This document shows, in pieces, positions 9,712-19,943 of a DNA stretch of 64,000 nucleotides (its first letter is position 1; each line of letters starts with the position of its first letter). Below the pieces are notes generated by a model that ran no database searches, was not told where the DNA came from, and saw only the letters and a list, made by a program, of their open reading frames with translations. The stretch is from Tricholoma matsutake. Its lineage: Eukaryota; Basidiomycota; Agaricomycetes; Agaricales; Tricholomataceae. The DNA lies in NCBI GenBank assembly GCA_026075535.2, contig AP026541.1, forward strand, positions 11,656,001-11,720,000, written 5' to 3'. The position numbers and the translations under genes are program-made.

Positions 9712-12552
9712 CTCGGAGTTTTGGCCCAAGATCCAACTGCAACTTGAGCCTTGAAGGTCTGTGGGCTGGTGTTATGCTGAAGGTGATTGATCTCAAGCCT
9801 TCCAACTGAGAATGCATGTTCAGCATCCACTGATGATGGTAAAAGAGTGTCTGAGTAGAAGCAAAAATGAGAATTATTACACTTACCTGGTGCTGAGCAA
9901 AAATCAAGCCCCATCTTTGCTAACCGAGGTCGCTGGTCAATGGCTTGATGCCAGTACTTCATGATTCCTCCAGCCTCCTTGATAGTTGACAGCCAGATGA
10001 CTGGATCAACCAGATAAGTAGCAATAGTATCTGGATCTTGATTCTCCTCAGGTTCTGTTGCAACAACCCACTTGGACTTGGCCTGAAAAGAAAATACAGT
10101 AAGTCTAAGATTTGGCAGCATAAATTAAATCTCACCTTGCCTCTATGAGGAGCAGGGGCAGGAGGTAATTCCTCTGAGTTCTCTCCCTTGTATGTTTCAT
10201 CCCAATGCTCAATAACCATCTTCTTGATATCTCGTATTTGTGCTGCTGTCCGACCATGGTCTTTGAACCATTTTAGTTTCTTGTCAGGACACATGACTGC
10301 ATATTGTCAGCATACAAATGCATAAAAATGCTACACTTGCCAATTGCAATGATGTACAGTTCACAGTCCTTCATGAGAGTGTAGTATTTGTTGATTAAGA
10401 GTAGAGTAGCTTGTGCAGCAACACAGACAACATTGGGAAGTTCCAATTCCTTGTCATCACAGACCAGTGTCATGGACTGCTCAATAGAGTCCAGCATAGG
10501 TATGACATCTGCTATAAGTGGAACCTGAGACTGTGAAAACAGCTTTGTGGGCCCATCAAAGACCTATTAGAGATAATTAATTGTCTGCATTGTCAAATAT
10601 CAGACAAGTGACCTCAAGTACTGCACTAAGTGTTTCTGCAAGATCCCACTGGTCTTCTGAAAGCTGGTAAGCCTGGAGTATGTTGATGGCTGCACCTGTG
10701 AGCTGTTCAACTGGACTTCTAAAGTAGAGGTGAGCATCTAGGCAAGTGAGATCTGAATTCCATCGGGTAGGAACCTGGCAATCAAGTGTCTCCTTGTTAC
10801 CAGACAGATCCTTGTCATTTGTAACAAGTATATCAAACTTCTCCTTTAGTGTTGAACTATCATGAACACACCATGAAAGGCCAGCAACCTGGGATTTCCT
10901 AAATTAAAATTGAATGTTGTGAAATAAATATCCTTACACATGGAAAAAGTTGCAGTGCCATCTTTTCCTCCAAAGGATCAATTGAAATACCCCTTTTCCT
11001 CATCATTTCAATTGCCTGGCCACGAGTAGTCTTGACAATGGCAGTATCATGGGCATCTCTACCATCATCAGGCACAGCAGCTGAATCATTCTCAATGCCT
11101 GCCTCATGAACAGCAAGTTCATCATCAGAGTCATCATCATCAGCAATAGCAGCAACTGTATGGGATTTTAAATCCTGAACAGTGATTTACAAATAAGATT
11201 TTAACATACCATTGGCAGCTTCAGAGTCCTTAACCTTCTTTTTAGGCTGCCAAAAAAAGAAGGATATAAATATCTGAATGCTTGTTGAGTCAAGAATAGT
11301 GTAAAATTTCAGTAACACATACTTTAGCCAAGAGATTAATAATGTGTGGAAAACTGCATCCACGAGCTGCCATCCCCCAAAAGGATGGGATAAGTGTTGG
11401 AAGATATCTGGCCAATACATCATTGTTTCCTGCATTGTCCATGCAAAGTGAAAATAGCTATAATAGGCTCAGATTGCATGAAACAAGAGATAAGTTAGTA
11501 ACAAACAAATTTGTCAAGCCCAAATCGCTGTAGACAGCTGGCAGTAACCTCAGCAAGATATTGTCCATCATGTTTTTGAGTTAATCTGAGATGGATAATG
11601 CATTGAAGCAGCAAATTCTCATAACAAAATTCAGTGCCAACCTTATAAATTCCAGTACAGCATGATGAATAACTCCCTTATCAAACCAGACAACAACAAG
11701 TCCAAGAAATGATGCAACTATTGGAGCTGTCCACCCATCAAGTACAATATGGATAGTGCTATTGAGAGCCTTCAAATATTGTTGAGCAATAATAATACCA
11801 TACAAATATATAAATGACAGACCATAAAATAATTTTGGACATGTTTTGACATCTCAACATACATAGCTTTAATATCACAAGAAACTGTTTGAGGAGAAGG
11901 GATAATTGTTCCAGGTCGGAGCATCTCTACCTCTGCCTGGTAGTCATCATCCAAAACCGAATTGAAAGGACGATGGTTTTTGGCACATCGTAGAGCAATC
12001 AAGGTGCGGTGGCCTGCAGGTGTATATGGCTCACCAGCTGGTTGAACAGAAGCTGCACCAGCAGCAACACCTAGACACTTATCACAAGACTGTACACCCT
12101 CCTGGAGATTCTTGGTTCCATGACCAATAGACATGCAAGGACAAACATGAGGAGTATGATTAGTGGGGTCCACCTTGCATGTGAACACAAAGACCAGCTT
12201 TTTGGGCTTCTGATGGTCATCCACCTCACAACGGAGAGTGATATTGGAATGATCATAAACCTTGGAACGCCAGGTAGACTCAGAAGCCTCTGAAAAAAAC
12301 AAGACAATGTTCATGAGTTCCATCATAGTACTGGCATGAGAATTGACATGTACCGATAATCTCACTATCAGCTAGGGACCATACCTCAGCATCTGTCTTG
12401 CCCACAATAGTCTTTTTGGCAGCACGAGTCTTTACAGGAGAGATAAGGACAGCAGGAGTTGCAGAGTCTGTATCTGAGTCCTCAGTGGATGTCTCAGCTG
12501 TCAATTGAGCACTAGTAACTCTTCTAGCAGCTGGAAAATGTCCCCGGCGCAT
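9639..12552 (-). CDS. hAT transposase (BED-type zinc finger, RNase H-like, hAT-C dimerisation)
   Basis: It starts at the Met of MRRGHFPAARRVTSAQ (12552). An intron with GTACATG and TTTTTTCAG borders (about 12290-12355) leads to a BED-like zinc-binding block (LVFVFTCKVDPTNH, SCDKCLGVA). SPQTVSCDIKAMYVEMSKHV follows, then the core IVLDGWTAPIVASFLGLVVV with the first catalytic Asp candidate. Next come MDNAGNNDVLARYLPTLIP, PTRWNSDLTCLDAHLY, and the C-terminal dimerisation block DPVIWLSTIKEAGG, MGLDFCSAP, SVDAEHAFSVGRLEINHL. Roughly nine exons are separated by short introns. All main hAT landmarks are present and I saw no in-frame stop. The protein should bind the TAGGGACTAC termini and subterminal ATCCATGGAT boxes of this element. 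The C-terminal tail is aberrant because another element's end replaces the normal acidic tail. It could also mobilise the deleted relative at 31787-34891. Confidence 0.85.
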
Positions 12553-12639
12553 TGTTTAGCACTACAGAGGGAAGTGATGGGGGGAAACAACCACGAAACG
12601 GCTGCCAGATGTCATTCAACAGCTTTGGACAGCCTCGAT

Positions 12640-14280
12640 AAGCGGAGTTTGAATATCTATATTTAAGGTGTACTGTGTAAACCCTGAGTATATTTTGTCG
12701 TATACTGGTACCCATGAACACCGTATCTCTACAGCCTGGGTACAGGTGCCATGCTTATTGTGGGTTTCCACAAGGTTACCCACAAATTCATGCATCTACT
12801 CAAACCCCACATTTACCCCACATGTCTTGAGTGGCACCATGTATTATATAATATAGTATAGACTGTACAGTGTATATGCTACATACAATACATATATACT
12901 TATAATAATCCATGAGCAGATGCTCATGGCAGCGACATTAGTACCTAAAAAGTGTGTTAGTAAAATGAAAATGAAACAAGAAAAAAAAACACACCTGTGG
13001 CCCAAGAGACATCGATGACGTCTCTTGGGCCTTTTTCCGTTCGTTTTCCCTTGTCCTCTCCTGGTTGCACCCGCGATCCACCCTATGAGCAGTCGCTCAT
13101 AGGCATGGGGGCAGGTGCTGTGTCGTCCGGGGTCGGGGTGCTGTGTTGTCGGCTGCTGGTGCTGCTGGTGGTGTTGTTGCTGTGCCTCCTTGTTTTCGTC
13201 TTTGTTGTCCTCTGCCGTCCTTGTCCTCATTGTCCCCCCTCTCATCCTGCCATCGTTTCGTGTTTTCATCCCCCTCTGGCTGTGTCCCCATCTCGTCGTT
13301 CCACCTGCGATCCACCCCACGAGCAGTTGCTCATGAGGCTGGGGGCAGGTGGTGTGTCGTGGTGGGCGTCCTGGAGCCATGGTGCTCATTTTCATCAGGT
13401 GCTGGGTTGTCCTGGTGTCCTGGTGCTCGCCAACATCGTTGTCGGCTGCTAGCACCCGCGATCCACCCTGCGAGCAGTTATCCACCCTGCGAGCAGTTGC
13501 TCGCAGGCTTGGGGTGGGTGCTGGGTCATCTGTCATGGTTGGGGTGTACTGCAGCCGTTCTTCATGTTCTGGGGGTCCTGGTGCTTGTTGGTGTGGTTGC
13601 TGGGTCATCCTTCATTGCCATCGTCATGCCTGGTGAAGAAGGAGGTGGGGTATTAGCGTGACATGGCGGGTGTACGAGGCTGGGGGTATATACCTTGCGG
13701 GTACCCCACTGCATGGGCCTCCCGGCACCTCCCTGTCTCCCTGCTGTCTGGTCGTCATCACCCCCATCATCCACCCTGCGAGCAGGGGCTCACAGCGGTG
13801 GTGCAGAGTGGTGGGTGTCATCCATCGGCTGTTTCGCAGCCGTCTCTCTCGTTTTTACCCTAAAAATTAAAGTAGACTTAATTAGTATAATACATCATGT
13901 AAGAAAGAAGAAGAAAACTTACTATGGCCCAAACAACGCTAATCGTTGTTTGGGCCACGTTGTGCGTGAGCTGGCCCATTTGTGGAAACAAGTGGTGTTG
14001 CTGGGCTTTGTGTGTGTTGTAGTCATCATGGGAGTTGGTCTTGATGGAGTTGGAGTGGTGGGAACAGTGATGGAGTGGAATGGTGTTGGCGGCCATTGAT
14101 AGTGGTTGGAGGTGGTTGGGGTCGAAGGAAGAGGTGGTGGTGGGCGGTGTTGATGGTGGTTGCGTGCAGATCCAATCATCAGTGGCACAGCAATGCGGCA
14201 ACGGTTGTGTTGACCATGTGTGAAGGGTCTCGGTAATCAATGGGTCGGCAGTTTTAAATACCGTAGTAATTGTGCAGAAC
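12640..14280. repeat. hairpin-rich module with two intron-like segments, inside hAT
   Basis: This lies upstream of the transposase start. It contains GAGC-GCTC hairpins at 12911-12930, 13078-13100, 13313-13334, 13481-13508 and 13771-13795. GGCCCAA palindromes lie at 12999-13032 (around a CATCGATGACG loop) and 13925-13956. Two minus-strand intron-like stretches end in TTTTTAG or CTAAC/TAG-like sites (about 12940-12995 and 13855-13925). Its composition matches the core of the composite transposons at 18125 and 54858, but I did not find the tRNA-like ends, so the boundaries are uncertain. Plus-strand frames here (for example 12997-13661) look like composition artefacts. Confidence 0.6.
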
Positions 14281-14482
14281 CCGTGACCTGAACACCATGG
14301 ATTTTACTGTACCCGTACCCATACCAAGACTATATTACTAATTACTCATTTACTTGAATTTAGTAGTAACCATCCATTCATCCATGGATATCACCCATGG
14401 AATATCCATATCCATATGGATCCATCCATATATCATATCCACGGATGGTCATCCGGATGATGGCCATCCATGGTAGTCCCTA

Positions 14483-14954
14483 GGTGAGAGAGCACGTGGT
14501 GGGGGGGCTACTGATAGCCCACTCATTTCAAGAATGAGTTCAGCCCTATATTGAAATGTCAGTAGAAAGAAATAGAAATAGAAATAGAAAAAGAACAAAA
14601 AAAACCTACCTTGGAAGCTTGGGCGGGGTACCAGCTGCCTCAGCAGCCACATTTTCTTGCACCCGCACTAATGAAGTCTTTCTAAAAGAAAAAAATGCCA
14701 TCCTGTCAGCACAGGATGGCAACGGTGGGGGCGGTGTACCTCGCTCCCTTGTTCTTCTTTGCCTTTTTCTCCTTCTCCTGGTCCTTCATGTTCCCTTTCT
14801 TCTTTTCTTCCTGCTTGTTGTCGGTCTCGCTTTCTTCTGCTTAGGTTTGTTGTCCAGCGATGATCAAGCACGTTTGTGTGCTTTTGGCTTTGGGGATTGC
14901 TTCCAATCAGTGCTGTAGCGAGTGCCAGAGTTGGCTGATCTGGTTGCTGGCATG
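14483..14954 (-). pseudogene. Same Asn-rich gene, N-terminal part (other side of hAT)
   Basis: The probable start is MPATRSANSGTRYSTDWKQ at 14954 on the minus strand. Exon 1 continues through a Lys/Arg-rich stretch to TPPKLPR. An intron follows with GTAGGTTTTTTTT and CAATATAG borders (about 14554-14612). Exon 2 reads AELILEMSGLSVAPPPRALS and enters the duplicated GGTGAGAG target, then continues in phase at 6331. In-frame TGA codons occur in exon 1 (HKRA then stop; GT then stop), so the gene was already decaying or exon 1 is mis-modelled. The two halves together show that the hAT landed in coding DNA. Confidence 0.55.
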
Positions 14955-15130
14955 TTTTGATAGTGTTGTTGACATGGACAGGTGGTGATGGTGTTGTGAC
15001 AGTTGAGTGGTTGGTGGTAATGGTTGATGTGGCAGTTGTGGCAGTGCAGCAGTTGGTGAATTTTGCAGCTGTGGCAGCATGCATAAACTGGGTGATAGTG
15101 ATAGTGTTATGTATTCAAGCATCAATAAAT

Positions 15131-15503
15131 GCCTAGGTGGTCTAGTGGTTAATGTGTTACCATTATGTTATGTAAGTAAACTGCTGAGGGTTCAATCCTC
15201 GTCTGGGTCAAAATATTTTTCTGTTATTAATAATAATAATAATAATAATCAATTGGTGCAGACTCTGGTTGGACTCCAGTTGGACTCCCATTGGACTCAC
15301 TCCAGTGGGACTCCAGTTGGACTCCACTGGACCAGTCCGAGTGGAATCCAGTGTTTGAGTGGATTCCACTCGGAGTCCAGTTGGACTGGACTGGGACTGG
15401 ACTGGCAACTTTGCAGGCAGTTGGCTGGTGAACAGTCCTGGTGGACTCCAGTCAGACTCCAGTTGGAGTCCGATGGGAAAGGTGGGGGAGTGTAAAGACC
15501 TCC
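15131..15503 (+). repeat. tRNA-like/GTCC terminal module (plus)
   Basis: An A box TGGTCTAGTGG (15138-15148) and a B box GTTCAATCC (15190-15198) lie 42 bp apart. An (AAT)n run follows, then about 230 bp of GGACTCC/GGAGTCC boxes at roughly 12-bp spacing. The module ends GGTGGGGGAGTGTAAAGACC, identical to the left-end type of the composite transposons. It stands alone with no partner end visible to its left. The tRNA-like part is not a functional tRNA by eye: no convincing cloverleaf forms. Confidence 0.75.
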
Positions 15504-16080
15504 AAGGGAAGAACATAAATGCAAAGCAGAACTGCCAAAAATGTGAACAAAAATAATCCAAAAACTTTGCAAAAATGTGCAAAACCAGAGCCATAATGCC
15601 ACACAGAGCAGAGAGTGATATTTGATAAAATGATCCCAAAAACATAGAACATACAGTTGAACAAGTCACAGGATCAGGGGTAGGCTGCATGGTTAAGGCG
15701 ATGATGCTCAAATTGAGCACATGGACTAAAAAGTTTTTTTCAAGAGACCACACATGTGGCTCAAGTTGGGTGACAGTCAAGGTAGAACTTTCTACCAGAC
15801 AAATGGGACATGCAAGGGTTGGGATGGCAGACAACTGATGCTGAACAGCATGAGGCACAATGCCCTACACAGAAGACATGTCAGTGGATGAAGTCAAGCA
15901 GGAATTGGGACCAACTCACAGTGGTGGCATGCAAACACCATAGGACAGGCCAGGTAGAACATTCAACCAGTATAAGGGGACTAGAGGGACTAGGGGGGTG
16001 CCCTGTGTGTTTCTCCTATTTTTTATGTTTGTTCTATATTTTCCTCCCTTCATTTCAGTAATTTACACTGCCCCATATGT
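15504..16080. other. unassigned, weak minus-strand frame
   Basis: A minus-strand frame at about 15600-15858 includes LSAIPTLACPICLVESS, which suggests one Cys-x2-Cys knuckle. I cannot place it in a family and coding status is unclear. The rest shows nothing recognisable. Confidence 0.25.
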
Positions 16081-16084
16081 TCTG

Positions 16085-16345
16085 TGTGGATCCATGCGGA
16101 CTGTGTGGATGCCATGTGGAGTCCAACCATCTGGTGACCAAAATGAAAAATTATGCCCCTTTCGCTGTGGACTCCACCCCAGTCTGCACAGAGTCCACCC
16201 CAGTCCACCCCAGTCTGCACAGAGTCAACATAAGTCCATGCAGAGTCCACATAAGTCTGTGTGGAGTCTGCATAAGTCCATGCAGAGTCCGCATTAGTCT
16301 GCCCAGGGTCCACATAAGTCTGTGCTGAGTCTGCACTTGTAAGGG
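16085..16345. repeat. about 21-bp tandem repeat of GTCC boxes
   Basis: Repeated AGTCCATGCAGAGTCCACAT-like units alternate direct (AGTCC) and inverse (GGACT) boxes. This is the same box type as in the tRNA-like modules but in longer, more regular units. It is probably the GTCC tail of the element that hosts 18125-19934. Confidence 0.65.
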
Positions 16346-16394
16346 TCATTGCATAAACACTACTGACTAGCTTACAGATACAAGGATCAACTAC

Positions 16395-16590
16395 ATGTCA
16401 CTATCATCATCAGTGTCATATGATACACACACTTTTTTGCCCTTCTTGGGCTTAGGTTCCTTCCCCTTGCTTCCCTTTCTCATTCTTCTTTTCAGTTGTT
16501 TTCAGCTCAGTTTTCTTCTTCTTGGCTTTTGTAGCCTCATTGTCAACTGTTGAGATGGCATGCTTACAGCCAGCAGGAGTCATTGTGTCA
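16395..16590 (-). pseudogene. Lys-rich protein tail fragment
   Basis: The minus-strand frame MTPAGCKHAISTVDNEATK continues into a Lys/Glu-rich stretch. A one-base slip gives a plausible end KPKKGKKVCVSYDTDDDSDM and stop. This looks like the basic C-terminal tail of a hypothetical protein similar in style to 3974-4210. No family assignment. Confidence 0.3.
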
Positions 16591-16619
16591 TTGGTAGCAG
16601 TACACAATTAAGATCAAAT

Positions 16620-17411
16620 AAAATTTATTACCTACATCCCTCACATCTAATGTGAGGGATAATACAATACAATTAACTACATAAAAAACACCCTCCCTTG
16701 CACCTTGTGCAAGGGGGAGTCCTACAAATATTTATTTACATACAAGACTCACCTGCATCGGATGCGAGGGGAGGGCGACAATTATAAATAAAAAGAAAAT
16801 CCCCTCGCCCACGTTTTACATGGGCGAGGGGGAAGGCATTAATATGAATTTAAAAAAAACCCCTCCCAGGGCAAAATGCAGGGGAGGGGGCAGTGTCTCA
16901 TCATGGTGCCCACCGTCCTGCATGCATCTCTGTGGTAAAGAAATAAGACCAAGGGACATCGACATCCCTTGGGCCCTCTTGTATCATGGTGGGTGCATCT
17001 TCCTGGTTGCATCGTCCCAGTGGGGGTTGTCCTGGACAGCTTTCATCTGTTGTTGCTGTTGCCATCATTGTCCCATGTGGTTGCTGTCATTGTGTTGTTC
17101 CCATCATCCTGTGTCCTGTGGTGCTCCTCATGGTGCTCCCCACTGTGTGTTCCCATTGTCATTCCCCTTGTTGTCATTGCCATTCCACCCGCAATCTACC
17201 CCCCAAGCAGTGGCTCATGGGGCTGGAGGCGGGTGGTGTGTTGTTGGCCCTGTCATCATTGTCTGTCATGGTTGGCAGCTGTGCTTCACATTCTGGGGGG
17301 TTCTGGTGCTAGTAGATGGTGGCATCATTGTTGTTGTCACCTGCACACACTCACGATCCACCCTATGAGCAGGGGCTCACAGGTGTGGGGTGGGTGTGTT
17401 GGCTCATTTGC
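16620..17411. repeat. serial hairpin array
   Basis: Consecutive short palindromes: CCCTCACATCTAATGTGAGG (16634-16654), CCCTTGCACCTTGTGCAAGG (about 16694), CCCTCGCCCACGTTTTACAT with its return arm (16802-16830), CCCTCCCAGGGC...GGGGAGGGG (about 16860-16888), and GGGACATCGACATCCC (about 16953). Two GAGC-GCTC hairpins follow at 17197 and 17350. The same order of hairpins recurs at 54430-54780 and, inverted, at 56160-56500. So this is a diverged copy of that composite transposon half. Confidence 0.75.
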
Positions 17412-17826
17412 AGGTGGTGGTGTTGTTACTAGTAGATTATAACCTAGAAAACTAAAAAAAATGAGTTGTTAGTTTATAAAAACAAAAAGCAAATGAAAAA
17501 AAACTCACATAGGACCCATGTTGGCTTGTTTGTGGGTGGTGGCATCGTTACTAGTAGATTATAACCTAGAAAACTAAAAAAAATGAGTTAGTTAGTTTAT
17601 AAAAACAAAAACCAAATGAAAAAAACTTACGTAGCATCGTTTGGGCCCGCGTTGGCTCATTTGCAAGTGGTGGCATTGTTGCCCATAGATTATAACGTAG
17701 AAAGCTAAGAAAACAGGTTAGTTAGTTTATAAAAGCAAAAAGCAAACAAAAAAAACCTTATGTAGGGCCCAAACGATGTGATCTGCATTGTTTGGGCCTG
17801 CGTTGGCTTGTTTGTGAGTGGTGGTG
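17412..17826 (-). repeat. three tandem exon-intron-like units
   Basis: Units lie at about 17412-17532, 17533-17668 and 17669-17826. On the minus strand each has a 5' splice-like site (GTGAGT, GTAAGT, and a mutated ATAAGG), a T-rich body, TATAAACTAACTAAC with the CTAAC branch consensus, and a TTTTCTAG-type 3' site. The 'exon' parts carry the GGGCCCAAACGATG / CATTGTTTGGGCC hairpin and a GT-rich stretch. No conserved reading frame was seen, so these look like spliceable non-coding modules. Confidence 0.7.
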
Positions 17827-18124
17827 TTGTTGCCTAGGGGTTTGGGGGGGGGGGGGGGGTTGGTGGGTGCTTACCTGTTGGGTAGGCTGTGGGCATGCAT
17901 TATGCATTTTTCACGGTTGCTGGTCTTGTTGTCATCATTCCACCCATCATCCACCCCACAAGCAGTTGCTCATGAGGCTGGAGGTGGGTGGTGTGTTGGC
18001 ATTGTCATGGGATTCTACTTGGGAGGGTTGAGCACATCAGTGTGACATGGCATGCATATGGGATTGCTGGGTGCTTACTGCATGGGTATCCCCCTTCTGG
18101 GGTCTCCCAGCATCCCTCTGCATG

Positions 18125-19934
18125 AGGTCTTTGCACTCCCCCCCCCCAATCTGATCGGACTCCACTCGGACACTCGGACAGTCCAAGGACTTTGCTTGGA
18201 CTTTGCTTGGACTTCTTTGGCTGAAAGTCCTGCCAAATGAAATGTCCAGTCCGAGCTGAGTCCGAGCTGAGTCCTCGGACTGTCCTAGGACTGTCCGAGT
18301 TGCTTGTATAATTGACTGAAAAACCAGTGGCTATGGGCTGGACCTACCACAGGGATTGAACCCTCGTAGTCACATGATCAAGTACATTTAAGGCAACAAT
18401 ATAACTGTTAGACTAAAGTATCATTACAGGTAGATAGTTTTATCTCTCTATGTACCACCCTGGCTGTGATGACAAATCAACACAGCCACGTCACCAACAA
18501 TGATGCCAGCTCATCAATGATCATCATTAACCACCACCACCACCACCACTCATCCCTCCCACGTCCTGCTGCCGCCACTGCCCCCTGAACACCCCACAGC
18601 CATGGGCCCCATGCCAGCACATGATGAAATGGGCCCAAACATCTCTATCGTCATTTGGGCCCCAGGTGAGTTTTTTCTTTTTTCTTGTTTTCTTTAAGCT
18701 AACACATTTTTTCATTAATTACAGGTTATATCTATACTGTAGCAGCAAAATGACCCCAAACCCACCAAACAAGGAACAAGGATGAGACCATGACCCAGCA
18801 CCCACCCACGCCAGTGCGAGCAACTGCTCGCATGGGGGAGAGCGGCTGCTAACGACAACAACAATGACAGGGAACAATGACAACAGGGAATAATGACACC
18901 ACCTGCCCCAGCCCTACGAGCCACTGCTCATAGGGTGGATGACGGGTGGAACAATGACGATTAGGGTCCTAGGTAAGCTTTTTTTTCTTTTCTCATTCCA
19001 TTTTTTGATGCTGACTAACTTTTTATAGGTACAAACTACTACTGGCAATGACGACGATGGGGGGACACCACCACCACTGCTGCTGCGAGCCTCTGCTCGC
19101 AGGGTGGAAGGTGAGGGTGAAGAGACAAGGGGGAAGGGAGACAAGAGGGAACAGAGACAAGAGGGAACAGAGACAAGAGGGAACAGAGACAAGAGGGAAT
19201 GGAGACGAGAGGGAAGGGAGACCCATGACGACACCCGCCACATGCCTATGAGCATCTGCTCATGGGGTGGTTCGGGGGGGAGAAGAATGGGGACAGGAGA
19301 GCAAGATGGCCAGGGGATGACCCAGGGAGAGATGAATGCCACCATGAGCAACAGTTGCTCATGGTGGGTGTTTTTAATTTATTTTTATTTTTATTGATAG
19401 TTATGGCCCCCTCCCCTCGAGCTTGCGAGGGGAGGGCCTAGTATTACACATATTAATTACCCCTCGCACAGATGCAAGGGGGTCAATTTAATAATCTATT
19501 CATGATATATATAAAAATTAGATTTCAGTAATAAATAGATATAATGTATGTGACTTTAAATGACTACTTGGCTTAAGTGGTAGAGTGTGCATGTTTTGTC
19601 ATCATGTGATCACTAGTCCAGAAGTCTGTTGGTTCAATTCCTGTTGTGCACACATCATCATTTTGTGAGACTTATAAGAGTTTCTGTAAGTCTGGAACTT
19701 GGACAATACTTTAAAGGTGTAAGTAAATGCACAATTGATGTTGTCTGAGCAAAGTCTGAGCAAAGTCCGAGTGCAGTCCTTGGACAGTCTGAGTGTCCAA
19801 GCAGAGTCCAAGTGAAGTCCGAGTGTCTGAGCATAGTCTGAGCAGAGTCTGAGTGAAGTCCTCAGACAGTCCAAGTGTCTGAGTGTGTCCGAGCGCAGTC
19901 TGCTCAGACTGGGGGGGGGGAGTGTAAAGTACTG
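18125..19934. mobile_element. composite tRNA-like/hairpin transposon, 1.8 kb
   Basis: It begins AGGTCTTTGCACTCCCCC and ends GGGGAGTGTAAAGTACTG. The imperfect 9-bp flanks are CTCTGCATG (18116-18124) and CTCTGCACC (19935-19943). The left end is GTCC boxes plus a minus-strand tRNA-like head (B box 18353-18361; A box weak, near 18400). The core has two forward intron-like segments (GTGAGTTTTTTC to TTACAGG at 18667-18725; GTAAGCTTTTT to TATAGG at 18973-19029) and GAGC-GCTC hairpins (18817, 18915, 19087, 19243, 19345). A plus-strand tRNA-like head follows (A box 19569-19580, B box 19632-19640) and a GTCC tail. Flanks on both sides resemble interior sequence of the same family (compare 56955-57020), so it inserted into a relative. 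No protein-coding capacity is evident. Confidence 0.8.
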
Positions 19935-19943
19935 CTCTGCACC

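Larger units (their letters stand above)
6340..14482 (-). mobile_element. hAT-family transposon, 8.1 kb, with transposase and cargo
   Basis: The ends are TAGGGACTACTGTGGATGG (left) and the inverse of TAGGGACTACCATGGATGG (right). They are flanked by perfect 8-bp direct repeats GGTGAGAG at 6332-6339 and 14483-14490. An 8-bp TSD with a YAGGG-type terminus is diagnostic of hAT. Subterminal DNA is crowded with ATCCATGGAT-like palindromes (6370-6445 and 14370-14475), the usual place for transposase binding. The element encodes a hAT transposase on the minus strand (9639-12552), a CxC6 KDZ-like gene (7162-9578) and a hairpin-rich module (about 12640-14280). It sits in the coding part of another gene. 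A 3.1-kb relative with the same ends lies at 31787-34891. The transposase exons show no internal stop that I can see, so this could be, or recently have been, autonomous. Confidence 0.9.

Noticed and set aside
12997..13661. Cys/Trp/Val-rich plus-strand frames
   Set aside because: Overlapping open frames in three phases over a GT-rich hairpin module; no conserved motif, not maintained in the related copies.
1034..15503. One 14.5-kb composite element bounded by the modules at 1034 and 15503
   Set aside because: The ends are of the two right types, but no matching 9-bp flanks were found and the interior holds unrelated genes with their own boundaries.
16620..16900. CRISPR-like array
   Set aside because: Palindromes differ in sequence, spacers are irregular, and the context is eukaryotic.
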